NCBI GenBank assembly: GCA_001939145.1
Contig: LSRX01000259.1
Coordinates: 643,380 to 707,379 of the forward strand
Length of the DNA: 64,000 nucleotides
Direction: 5' to 3'
From: Symbiodinium microadriaticum
Taxonomy: Eukaryota > Sar > Dinophyceae > Suessiales > Symbiodiniaceae
Part shown: piece after piece, positions 33,606 through 43,088 of the stretch
Layout: each line of letters starts with the position of its first letter
How positions within the stretch are numbered: position 1 is the first letter of the stretch
Notes under the pieces: generated by a model
Database searches by the model: none
What the model saw: the letters and a program-made list of their open reading frames with translations, nothing else
Told to the model about the DNA's origin: nothing
Position numbers and translations under genes: made by a program

Positions 33606-35162
33606 TTAACCTTGGGATCTCTGGCAGCCAGGTGACATCGCTCAGCAGCTGCTGCTTTTCCGAAGCATCGACCTGGTAGTAAAGGGGCCCTTACGGTAGT
33701 TAGAAAAGGGTTCCTGTAAAGGCTGCTATAATTCAGAGTAGGGTTCCTTGAAGGGGTTCTGTAAGGCCACTATAAGAGGTACAGGGATCTTGTTAGGGGG
33801 TTCTGAAAAGCAACTACAGTTCAGGGTTTAGGGTATATTCAAGACTACTATAGTTATCAGTGTACTAAAAGAGGGAGTAAGTGCCTTGACAATCAGATGA
33901 GGATTTTGGTGTTTGCGGACTTAAACGGGAAACAGCTGAGACTTCGTCCAACTACTATACTAGGGATCAATTGAGTTCTGGTCTCCGAGGCAATATGTAG
34001 TATCTTCCTGTTACTTGCACTCACTACAACCGATCAAAATCACCACTAGATAGGAATAGGATTGTGCCGACAAGCAGAAACCAGCAAAAACCAAGACTTA
34101 CACGACTAAAATCGACTAAACATAGCAGTGCCATGGCGGCCTCCGCAGCTCTCCTTGTAATTTGACAGTCGTTGCAGGTTTCTGCAATCCCGGTAGTGCG
34201 ACCGAAAATCTATTCGGACTCGTGTAGGGTTTAGGATTCCTGAAATCATGAACCTATGGAAACCGTCATGTCAAATGCGAGCACCTGCTACGAATTTTCG
34301 GGGAAACAACATTGGGGATAGAACTATGAGGAACAGGGTTCCCGCATATTTCACGAACAGTATAACAAAACTTTCTTTCACGTCCCCCAAAACTCAAGTC
34401 TTCATCATGAAGGTGCTATACTACTCTGAGCTTACCGGGCTTGGTCGCCCCAGGCATGGCTTACGGCTACGGCGTGGGGGCTAGGAGCGGTGGAATAGCA
34501 ATGTAGAACATCTGCTCCATGCCGAGTGGGATTTGGGCTTTCAGCAGCAGTGGCGGTGCCCTGAACCCTAACCCTAGACCCTCAACCCGGTGGAAGGTTT
34601 TTCGAGCTTAAAGTCCTAGTCAGTATACTGGGCCACACTTTCAGGCGCTTGAAAAGGTTCGCAAATCTCGCAGATCGCAAATTTTCACAAGTCTGTCCTA
34701 CAACTAGAAGGCCATACCAATATACTGGACTACTTCAACGCCAAGCCTAAACCCACAACCCAGAACCCTAAACGCCTAACCCAAAGCCCACCTGAGGTTG
34801 CTGAAAGAAGGGCATGGCTGGCAAAAGGCACGGTAAACCATGTGAAGCTGAACTCTAGATGTACGGCCTGACAGAAAAGATCATTTTTTACCCCTGACAC
34901 TACAGTGATAATGAGACGGCTGGGAACAAGACAACTCTGTGATTATGGGCGGAATACAGGGTCTGGGGTCAGGTATAACAGGAGGAGTCTGAAGCCTCCA
35001 CAGCAGAGGCTTGGTTGGCCTAAGTCTCTTGCCACATGGGTCGCGGGGCGGGGCACTAAGCGTCAAGACACGGTGTTGGTTGTGGACATTCACGACCATT
35101 GGCCCTATATCCGCGCCTACCCGCGGCTGCATTGAGCCACACAGATGCGCGTACCACATGAT

Positions 35163-35345
35163 TCATGTCTGGAAATTTGTAGGCTGATCTGAAGTGTGCA
35201 GCCGAGCTAAGGATTCATTGTTCCATGCCGCATGCCTAAGATTTAGCATCCTGGCGGTGGAGCAGACGGGTCTTCCCAGATTGCTTGAGAAGGCATGCAG
35301 GCCCCCCTCAATTCTCGACAACCAAGGAAGAACACATTCCAACAT
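35163..35345 (-). CDS. candidate exon, unidentified
   Basis: A minus-strand open stretch of 60 codons ends at a stop and contains ECVLPWLSRIEGGLHAFSSN, followed by an Asn/Thr-rich tail. It would suit a C-terminal exon. There is no recognised domain, and the upstream partner exons were not identified. Confidence 0.2.
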   Translation of the reverse strand: MLECVLPWLSRIEGGLHAFSSNLGRPVCSTARMLNLRHAAWNNESLARLHTSDQPTNFQT

Positions 35346-36104
35346 CTACAGTCGAGCACAGGCCCCGAAATAAACCCCTGAGCCCTAAACTTGGCCCTGA
35401 ACCCAGAACTTACTAAACAGTGAAGCATGCAAGGACGCCTTGACACTCCCTTTACAACGGCATTCGTGCGCTCAGGGTTTATGAGGCGTTTAGGGTTGAT
35501 GGTCGTTAAGGGTCGACAGGTGTTTGATACCATAGCAGCTTTCTTCTCTGGAGCCCATTTCTACACTCATCAATTAAAGAGGAGCCCGGTATACCCTCAC
35601 CAAAACCCCTTGTCTCATGCGAAACTTCTTCAGATTTTTAAGACTAGAGACGACTCCTCGATACGATTTCAGGTATGCTTTGATCAAAGGTACTGGAGCT
35701 CTGGGAAGGTGTAAACTGATGATTTGCCCGAGTTCGACTATGGCACATACTTGATGAACGACCTGATGGAACAGGGTGTTAAGCGATGTTATGATCTTAG
35801 ACCCGTGCCTGGGCATAGCATGATCTAGTCTTGCGAAGAAGCATTGTGCAACTGGGGCCCAAAAGAACCCATGATTGATTCTACATCTGGCCGCAACCGA
35901 TCACTGTCGAAGGACCTTTCCCCAAGATCTAAGCTGCCAGCCATGATAGAGCTTGAGGTTTTCCGCTTTCCCAAGTTTAGGGTTTAGGGCCTAGGGCCAA
36001 AACTCCATTTGTTGAGAAGGATCCCTACAAAAGTTTTACTGTTGTAAGGCAGCGGAAGCTACCCAAGCTGACAATGAAAGATTTGCAGATGAAGTTAATA
36101 TAGG

Positions 36105-36200
36105 TGCCTTAGTGATCAGCATAGGGTTTTGTGACCCAAAGGTATGATTTACATCTCAGGAACCACCAAAATAGTATTGGCAAAGAGTTCTTTAGGCCCC
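36105..36200. repeat. family C element, copy 5
   Basis: GCCTTAGTGATCAGCATAGG, GTTTTGTGACCC, then AACCACCAAAATAGTATTGG, followed by TTTAGGCCCC. A diverged copy. Confidence 0.55.
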
Positions 36201-36237
36201 TCTATCAATCTATCTGTCTATCCATCTGTCTATCTAG

Positions 36238-36269
<32 letters not shown>

Positions 36270-36292
36270 ATATATATATATATATATATATC
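36200..36292. repeat. (CTAT)n/(TA)n microsatellite
   Basis: A CTAT/CTGT tetramer run passing into TA repeats, directly after the family C copy at 36105-36200. Confidence 0.95.
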
Positions 36293-36429
36293 CATCCCTT
36301 TCTCTCTCGCATCAAAACCCTCATTCAACCATCACCCTCTGGGCCCGGCAGTCACTGAACCACCAAAGCCTGTAGACACAAAGCTCAGACTGAAGCCCCT
36401 AAACCTAAACTGAACCCTCAAGTGCTTGA

Positions 36430-36650
36430 AATGTTTAGGGTTTAGGCTCCAAAAAATACTCTTTGGCATTTCTCCCGGCTTCCACTCTTTGCTGGCGATC
36501 TGCCAGGGTCCGGCCAGGTGCCCAGGGAAGCAGCTCCTGGCGCAAACCCTTTTGCAACAGGCTTTCCACTTCGCCCGGAGCGCAAACCCTTTTACAGCAG
36601 GCCTCGTACACAGCAGCCCGGTCCCCAGCATCACTCGCTCACTGTAAGGC
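36430..36650 (-). CDS. candidate exon, unidentified
   Basis: A minus-strand open stretch reads GTGLLCTRPAVKGFALRAKW and later HLAGPWQIASKEWKPGEMPK. It includes a short direct repeat of about 22 bp (36540-36562 and 36582-36604, beginning GCGCAAACCCTTTT). No family was recognised. A plus-strand frame is also open, so this is tentative. Confidence 0.2.
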
Positions 36651-36765
36651 AAGCATCGACAACCCTAAACCCCAAACCGTGCAAGCGACGGCTTCTGACA
36701 AAGCTTCGCTTAAACCCCGCATGAGACCGACCTTCAGTACATGAAGGATACATGAACCGTAGGCG

Positions 36766-36830
36766 GTGTTCTAAATTAGGGTCGCTTTAGGGTCCTTACT
36801 ATAAGGACCCTAATTTATACAACTACCCAA
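36766..36830. mobile_element. short family A-like inverted-repeat element
   Basis: GTTCTAAATTAGGGTC and GGACCCTAATTTATACAAC form imperfect inverted ends around a very short middle. The ends match family A but the core is missing, so it looks like an internally deleted copy. Confidence 0.6.
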
Positions 36831-37377
36831 GTAGTGAGGCTACAAGCATTTCAGGCTAAGGGTAGTTCTGTACGGACTGGCAGAGGTTCGTGAGGGTTGA
36901 GGCATGTCGAGGCATTGGGTTCACAGGCTTCAGGGATAGGATGGGTATGATGCGGTTTCATCATCATGATTATTCTTCTTGCGGCCAAGTGATTCCTTGG
37001 GTCTATAGGAAGATGGAACAACTCATAATTAAGTACTTTGCTTGCTGCAGGATATCCGCGGCAAGCACAAATCCATTAGCAGGCAATGGTTCGCTGTTGA
37101 CAGCTATCGGGTTTGGCTTGGGGCTTAATTATACTTCAGTTCCTTGCAAGGTGGCTGCTCCACTATGTTCTCTCCACTGCAGGAGGACTTCTCCAACCCT
37201 TACACCAAGCCGCCAAAACCCTAGATCAGAGACTAAACCTCAATGCTACTAGAATCAGCTAACTACAAACCACAATCTGTCCAACCTCAACTCTAAGAGG
37301 GTCTAACTTGGGAAGCCGACGAGCACTAAGGACCAGTCGATATGTGTAATATGTGTTTCAACTCCAACTTTATACAT

Positions 37378-37379
37378 AC

Positions 37380-37432
<53 letters not shown>

Positions 37433-37500
37433 CCTGTACATCTATACATATGTACCTACAAATAAGTATATATATATATATATATATATACATACATGTT
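37378..37500. repeat. (TA)n-(TG)n microsatellites
   Basis: Two TA runs separated by TG and tetramer repeats. No gene seen. Confidence 0.95.
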
Positions 37501-38169
37501 TTCCTACATACATTTTCAAAACTTCACTGTGCAGAGGGCTTTCTTTTGAGTTCTACTAACCCTGAAGCCATGAAACAAAAAGTTTTAAGGCTCTTGAACG
37601 ATACAGACAGCAACTGCTTGCTATGCCATCACTGCACACAAATGCAGCTTCCTGCTTTTCAGTATTCTATCGTGCAATATGAATTCAGCCTTGAACCACA
37701 ACCCAAACCCCTTGCTCTTGAAGGATAAGGAAGAATTGTGTCCACACAGTGGCTAAACGCCCCTGCTCGCGAATCCCTTCCTGCCCTGCACCCCTGACCC
37801 AACGAGCCATGAGGATTAGCAGAAACCGGCGCTCACTACACGCAGCATACGAATTGCTTTTCGTATATTCTTATCACGACGGTAGCACAACTTTACAAAA
37901 ACACAAGAGCAACAAGTACAGTTAATATTAAGCAACCCCCAGTCACCCGTAGTCTTCCAAGAGGAAAGGCCTTCCACTTCAGCTGGTCGCGGATTTCCCG
38001 GGGATCTACGGGCCAACATGCGAGACCGTCGGGCCTCCGCTTGCTTTTGGGGGGTTTAGGGTAAATCGAATCCGTGGAAACCCTAAACCCTTTCTCCCAT
38101 TGGGCTCAAGTCTAGCCACAAACCTTAAACCCTAACGCGTAAACCCCTTTAACCTGGGAACATGTGGAT

Positions 38170-38251
38170 GGTTCTCTATTTCAACTCCCAAAAATACTAC
38201 GGCACCCTTCCAAACAGATTCTTAAAAGGGACCCTGCTTTAGAGAACTACC
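38170..38251 (-). mobile_element. introner-like element, family A copy
   Basis: Terminal inverted repeats GGTTCTCTATTT and TTTAGAGAACTACC flank a core that on the minus strand reads AGGGTGCCGTAGTATTTTTGG, matching the MCM10 intron 4 core. It abuts the duplicated exon at 38.3 kb, so it probably lies in an intron of that gene. Confidence 0.8.
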
Positions 38252-38535
38252 ACCCTTGGTTTTGGACAGGATGTGGGAGCTTAGGGTTTGCGAAAAACCC
38301 TAGATAACCTACCTCATCACCCTTCCTGATGGTTTCCTCATATAGGTCTGTCGACCCGGCGAATGTCTGATACATGCTCAGAACCTGCTTTAGAGAACTA
38401 CCACCCTTGGTTTTGGACAGGATGTGGGAGCTTAGGGTTTGCGAAAAACCCTAGATAACCTACCTCTGTGGCGTTCCTGATGGTTTCCTCATATAGGTCT
38501 GTCGACCCGGCGAATGTCTGATACATGCTCAGAAC
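38234..38535. repeat. 151-bp tandem duplication (two copies)
   Basis: Units 38234-38384 and 38385-38535 are identical except for one contiguous patch of about 7 bases (38315-38321 against 38466-38472). Each unit contains one exon, its GT donor, a heptamer-bearing intron and the right inverted-repeat end of the introner-like element seen at 38170-38251. Confidence 0.95.
38311..38384 (-). CDS. duplicated exon, downstream copy
   Basis: On the minus strand, AG at 38386-38385 is followed by an exon encoding VLSMYQTFAGSTDLYEETIR and then KGDE, ending at a GT donor (GAG|GTAGG). It is in phase 0 on both sides and lies inside a 151-bp tandem duplication. The next exon of this gene, toward lower coordinates, was not found. 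Family unknown. Confidence 0.5.
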
Positions 38536-38549
38536 AAAGTTCCGCACTT
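38462..38549 (-). CDS. duplicated exon, upstream copy
   Basis: The peptide matches the downstream copy except that its last residues are NATE instead of KGDE, again ending GAG|GTAGG. It may start earlier: an in-frame extension encoding RNF precedes VLSMYQ and follows an AG near 38552. Both copies could be spliced in series (an in-frame peptide repeat) or used as alternatives. No protein family was recognised. Confidence 0.5.
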
Positions 38550-39780
38550 ATATTGTAGGCCCGACAAAATTTTTCCGAAAAAATCTAGGAAAGCAATCAA
38601 CTTGAGCCGAAACCCTATAAATAATCCCACAAGCTTCTGAGGGTTTAGGAAGCACCATGCATGCAGCTGAAGCAAGGCTAGCTCTAGGCTCTAAGCCCTG
38701 CCTGAACCCACACACAAAGCCAGGGCATGTGCCGGGTCCTTATCGGTTTAGGTTTAAGGTTTATAGGGTTTAGGGTAGGGTTCAGGAAGGTTTGCGAAAG
38801 CCAGGTCTAAACTGATTGGAACCATATGGACGAGGATTCTTTGCTTCGAGCGGTGCGGTGAAAGGCTGTAATTGGACGATGGGACTTGGGGTCAAGAAAA
38901 CTCAAAGTCTGACTGTGACCAGAACCTACGCAAACTGTCTGTGTAAACTGGGCATGTGAGAGGGGGCGGAGGGGGTTGGCCGCCCCGGAACTGTGCGAGC
39001 GAAGTGACGGGGAGCAAACAGCTTCCCGCAAGTCCTGGCCGCGCTGGGATGCGGGCTGCCGGCCACAGTTCAGTACTGTGAGGTTACGGTTAAGGGTCAT
39101 GATTGAGGTTATGCCTACGGGCTGGAGTCTGACCCATCTTGATTACGGCTCGGGTTCGGCAACAAGCCAAGCAATAAACAACAAGCTTCTATGAAAACGG
39201 AGGGAGGAAAGGAGTGAGAGAGAGAGCTAGAGCCAGCAACAAACAAGCATACAGGCATATGAAAGTACACCCATGCATTTTATGAATATACATACACAAA
39301 CATATATATATATATACATGCATGCATACATACAAAATAAATACAATGAACACTTCATTTTACAGTACCTTACACATTGCGTACGCAGTTCGGAAACAAG
39401 TTCCATCGCTCACATCTTGCAGGAAGGTAAGAGGCCTCGACGTTTTGTGCGTTCTTTGATACTGTCCGCCGCAGAAAAAAACTCGCCCAGTCAGCATACA
39501 TTCATGTCCAAAAGCTCATGTGATTTTTGGAGGCTCGGAGGACATTCCCTAACCCACCCCACACACACACACACAACAAAGTGATCGTGTTCACACTAGC
39601 TTCTCGAGCGACCGTAGTACATGCTGTGACCTTGCTGCTCCTTTGGACCGGTCTTCTGTGCAGGGCACCACTCGACCGAAACAGGCTCAACTCTGACACG
39701 GCTTTGGGTTCAGGGTCTAAGGTGACCGTCAAACAATTCAAGGCCAAAGCACTGAAGTGAACGGTTCACCTAATGTAGAA

Positions 39781-39860
39781 GCCTGACTAATTAGAAGAGG
39801 TACATTCTGCTATAACTATAATACGGAAGGCCCAAAATAGTCTTGGTAATTATTAAGGCT
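39781..39860. repeat. family C element, copy 6
   Basis: GCCTGACTAATTAGAAGAGG at the left and GGCCCAAAATAGTCTTGGTA, ATTATTAAGGC at the right. Inverted ends GCCT/AGGC and TAATTA/TAATTAT are clear. Confidence 0.7.
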
Positions 39861-40049
39861 CCTACAGTAGCTATACCGGAAGTGTGAGCCCCACGCTGCA
39901 TAATATACCCCTCCCCCCTCCCTTACAGGTCTGGAGTCACAGGGTACCGGGCTTCGGGGCTCGGAAGCCCTAAGCCCTAAGCCCCAAAGCCTAAACCGGA
40001 TGTGTTCAGGGCGTAGGGCTCTCAGGGTAAAGCCAACAAGAATAGACCT

Positions 40050-40140
40050 GGCCCTTGGTTTTAACTAGTGGGGAGTGCTGTGCTCCAACTAATTCCTTCG
40101 AGTAGGGAACCCCAAGGAATAGTATAACTAATCACTGAGG
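40050..40140. repeat. family C element, copy 7
   Basis: The right half GGAACCCCAAGGAATAGTAT, AACTAATCACTGAGG matches the family. The left half is weak. Confidence 0.45.
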
Positions 40141-40934
40141 ACTCAGACCCTCATGGTTGGCTATATATCGCTACATTGCTCACTTTAGCATCCAGCGACC
40201 TGGCACTCAACGTTGGTCCGCGAATCGGGCAAAACAAACAGTCCTGCATCCACCGGGACAGCAGCAAAGCCAAGAATGCCTCTCTGTGGAGCTTCGTTGT
40301 CCTGCAGCAATGGCTCAGAATTTATGCCGCCACACACGCGAGTGGCCTGCTATGTCAATCGAACGAGAATCACATCGCAAGCAGTCATGCAAGGTATGAT
40401 TCGATGCTCCAGGAGCATGTGCTTGTGAATCCCAACATGCGGGGTCGTTTGAATTTTCGGATCTTTTCACAGACTTTAGAAGTACCTGCATCCAGCGTGG
40501 TACCGTCATGTAGGGCGCTTCAGGTTTTCCAGGTCCCTCATTACAAGGTTCGCACCTTGTTCAGAAGAAGCACAAGCTCTAGGACTCTAGGATGAACCAT
40601 CATAGACTTGGTCCCGAACCACAAGCCACTGCGAGCTGCCAGCGCTGGTGTATGCTGAACCTCAACATGAACCTGAAGCCGCGAAACCGAAAATTATACA
40701 CTCCACAGCCTGAACATGAACAGCAAAACAACAGCCTTGCACAATCCTGAGCTTGAAACTCGAAACCTGAATCCCTAAGCCAGAAAAACTACACCCTCAA
40801 CATCAGTTGACGGCCGTAAACCCTAAACGAATCCTTCAAGTCATCATAGCGGTCTGGGGTACACTACACCCTCAGATAATGGAGTCGTTAAGGTATTCCT
40901 AGCTCTTCAAACCCTCCTCTTACACCGCAGAGCT

Positions 40935-41011
40935 ACAGCATCTGCGGCGGTCCAAACCAAAGTGACGAAGCTGCGGGCGGTAGAAGATGCCCGAAAGCGC
41001 CTCGTCGCACA
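40935..41011. CDS. candidate exon, strand undetermined
   Basis: The plus strand gives AVQTKVTKLRAVEDARKRLV, a coiled-coil-like peptide after CGCAG. The minus strand gives LCDEALSGIFYRPQLRHFGL, also protein-like and ending near a GTGTAAG donor. The general minus-strand bias of the window favours the second reading. It is bordered by the family D element at 41025. Confidence 0.25.
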
Positions 41012-41024
41012 GTTTAGGTTTTAC

Positions 41025-41120
41025 CTACCCATAGACTCCTTACTGGTTCCTTGTTGTGGCTGGTATTTAAGATCCTATAAGGTAATCCCAAAACGGAACT
41101 ACTAAGGAGCCTATGGGTAG
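41025..41120. mobile_element. family D element, second copy
   Basis: In reverse orientation to the 23967-24040 copy, it shares CTCCTTACTGGTTCC, GATCCTATAAGGTAATCCCA and GGAACTACTAAGGAG. The inverted repeat extends outward through CTACCCATAG (41025-41034) and CTATGGGTAG (41111-41120). It lies directly beside a candidate exon at 40935-41011. Confidence 0.8.
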
Positions 41121-41728
41121 AGAACCGAAAACCCGGAACATTGTCGGGTCTGTCTGGAAGCCCCGACATCCAACAAATCATACCCACGTATAAACTGTAC
41201 TAAGGTCTGGTGAGGGACTGTATTTTTTCAAACAGACGCTATCCCCATAACCCGCATTAACCTGGCTTACCTGAACCCTGCATCTTCTAAACAAGGCCTT
41301 AAAACCACATTGGCAAAACAACTCTCTAATCCGTGGACTCTAAACTCTAAACCCCTGTACAAGTTTTAAGCTCCATTCCATTCCTCCGCCGTCTCCCTTG
41401 AAGATGCCTCGGGCAGTGGGGTGCAAGCAGGCCGCCGGCACGATGAGTCACACGAAGGCAGTGCCTCGATGTCCATGTTTCTTACTGTCAAGGCTCTGTG
41501 GGCTACGCAGCTTGGTTAGACTGTAGCTCGGTTTGGCTTCGGCTTTTCGTTTCCATCGCTTTGAGTGTTTAGGGTTTGATAAGGCTTACACCCTCGGTTT
41601 CGGGGCCCAAGCTCGGACATGCGAGACGAGTTTCTTGGTGGCGGTCGAAGGTGCAACCTATGTCTGAGGCAGATCGGAGTCAGGGCTTAGGGAAACCTTG
41701 GGAGACCCTGGCATGCATGAGACATACG

Positions 41729-41825
41729 GTTGATGATATAAATCCTGCATTACCCATAATAAGGACTACACCACAATTCACATAGTTTAAGGTTCTTAAG
41801 ATAATGCAGGATTTATATCATCAAC
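41729..41825. mobile_element. inverted-repeat element with 24-bp perfect arms
   Basis: Arms 41729-41752 and 41802-41825 are exact reverse complements, starting GTTGATGATATAAATCCTGC. The 49-bp loop includes ACCCATAATAAGGAC. It could be a MITE or an intronic hairpin. Protein-like sequence follows on the minus strand at 41826-41930. Confidence 0.85.
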
Positions 41826-41935
41826 AGTATTCCTTGACCAAGCTGTGTTGAGAGAGCAGATATCCGACACCCCATCCAAGAGCTTATCGTTGGGTGCTTT
41901 TCGGGTTCCTTCTGATTGTCTTGACCTCCACATGC

Positions 41936-41972
41936 ATACACACACACACATACATACATATATATATATATG

Positions 41973-42005
<33 letters not shown>

Positions 42006-42196
42006 GTATGTATATGTATATATGTACATACATACTCATGCACACCAAACAAGCAAACATGCATGCATGCATGCATGCATGCATACGTACATACGTGCGT
42101 ACATACATACATACATACATACATACGTAAATACGTACATACATACATACATACATACAGACAGGCAGGCAGACCGACATGTCTACATATGTCTAC

Positions 42197-42227
<31 letters not shown>

Positions 42228-42256
42228 TGTATGTATATACATACACACACACACAT
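41936..42256. repeat. 320-bp compound tetranucleotide block with complementary arms
   Basis: CA, TA, CATG, CATA, CAGG and finally TATG runs. The CATA run (about 42100-42160) and the TATG run (42196-42238) are reverse complements and could pair into a long hairpin. Confidence 0.9.
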
Positions 42257-42339
42257 ATTTGTCCTAAATGTGTCGGTCTTGAGTCTTGTGGGGTGGCAAG
42301 TTTGTTGTTGTTGTTTTTTCTCCGTGGGCTCCTGGATAG

Positions 42340-42420
42340 CCGCGGCGTGTGTCTCGACTTCCCCATCGAACAGCACGACAGGCCCAGAACTGATCATCAG
42401 GACTTCGATGCGCACCATAT
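42340..42420 (-). CDS. candidate exon, unidentified
   Basis: The minus-strand peptide MVRIEVLMISSGPVVLFDGE is followed by VETHAAAIQEPTEKK, with alternating hydrophobics typical of a beta-sheet protein. The exon would end before the Gln run at 42310. The microsatellite block 41935-42250 would then be intronic. Confidence 0.25.
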
Positions 42421-43088
42421 TTTGTTCAGGGCTTCAGGGTTAAGTTTAGGCTTTAGGGGACTTCATTAAAGGAGTTAGGATACGGAGGACCCTTGGGGGT
42501 ATAGACCCTTTGAATAAGGTCATTTTTAAGAGAGCCATCATTTGGGTCAAGGAGGGTCCCTTTAAGGGGTCTCCCCTAAAACTACCTAGGATTCACATTG
42601 TTGTATGTTAGCATCGTCTAGTCCTGAGCCTCTTTTACGAGATCAGCCCTCGGCCTTTGCAGGACTGAGGCTGCTGAGAGCTTCAAGGCTGCAAAAACCA
42701 AGTCCTCGGGCCCCTCCATCAGCAAACAACAGTGCTTGCTCGGCCTGACACCCTGACAACTGCATGTCTAAATTTTCTATGGCTTGGCCGTGGGATTGAG
42801 CCTTTGGATGGGGCGGAGGGTAAGACAGGACAGCTGAGTATTCACAAAACAGCATGATTCGGCAGTAACTGGATGCACAGAAGCTGTTGATTGCTCTCAT
42901 CAACTCTCATCTGTCTGCCATTGTGCGAAAGTTGCTGTACATCTAATTAATAGGTTTCTGACTGACTAGGCACGTGGCCTGGACGAGTCTTGCAAACCAC
43001 ACCAGAACTACCCCAAACCACAATCGCTATCCTTTGAGATAGCAAGCTGCCACACCTAGCCGTTATGCTTAGAATCTTAGATGCGTAA

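Larger units (their letters stand above)
27090..38160. other. gene-poor, heptamer-rich spacer
   Basis: Mainly degenerate CCCTAAA/TTTAGGG sequence, microsatellites, the 33.3-kb minisatellite and a few weak exon candidates listed separately. A hydrophobic plus-strand frame at 27.45-27.54 kb is probably low-complexity TTATTG sequence. Short exons could be missed. Confidence 0.5.

Noticed and set aside
41884-42443. Several frames over 90 codons on both strands at 41.9-42.4 kb
   Set aside because: They are translations of CATA/TATG/CA microsatellites (YIHTYIHT, MYVCMYVC) and not proteins.
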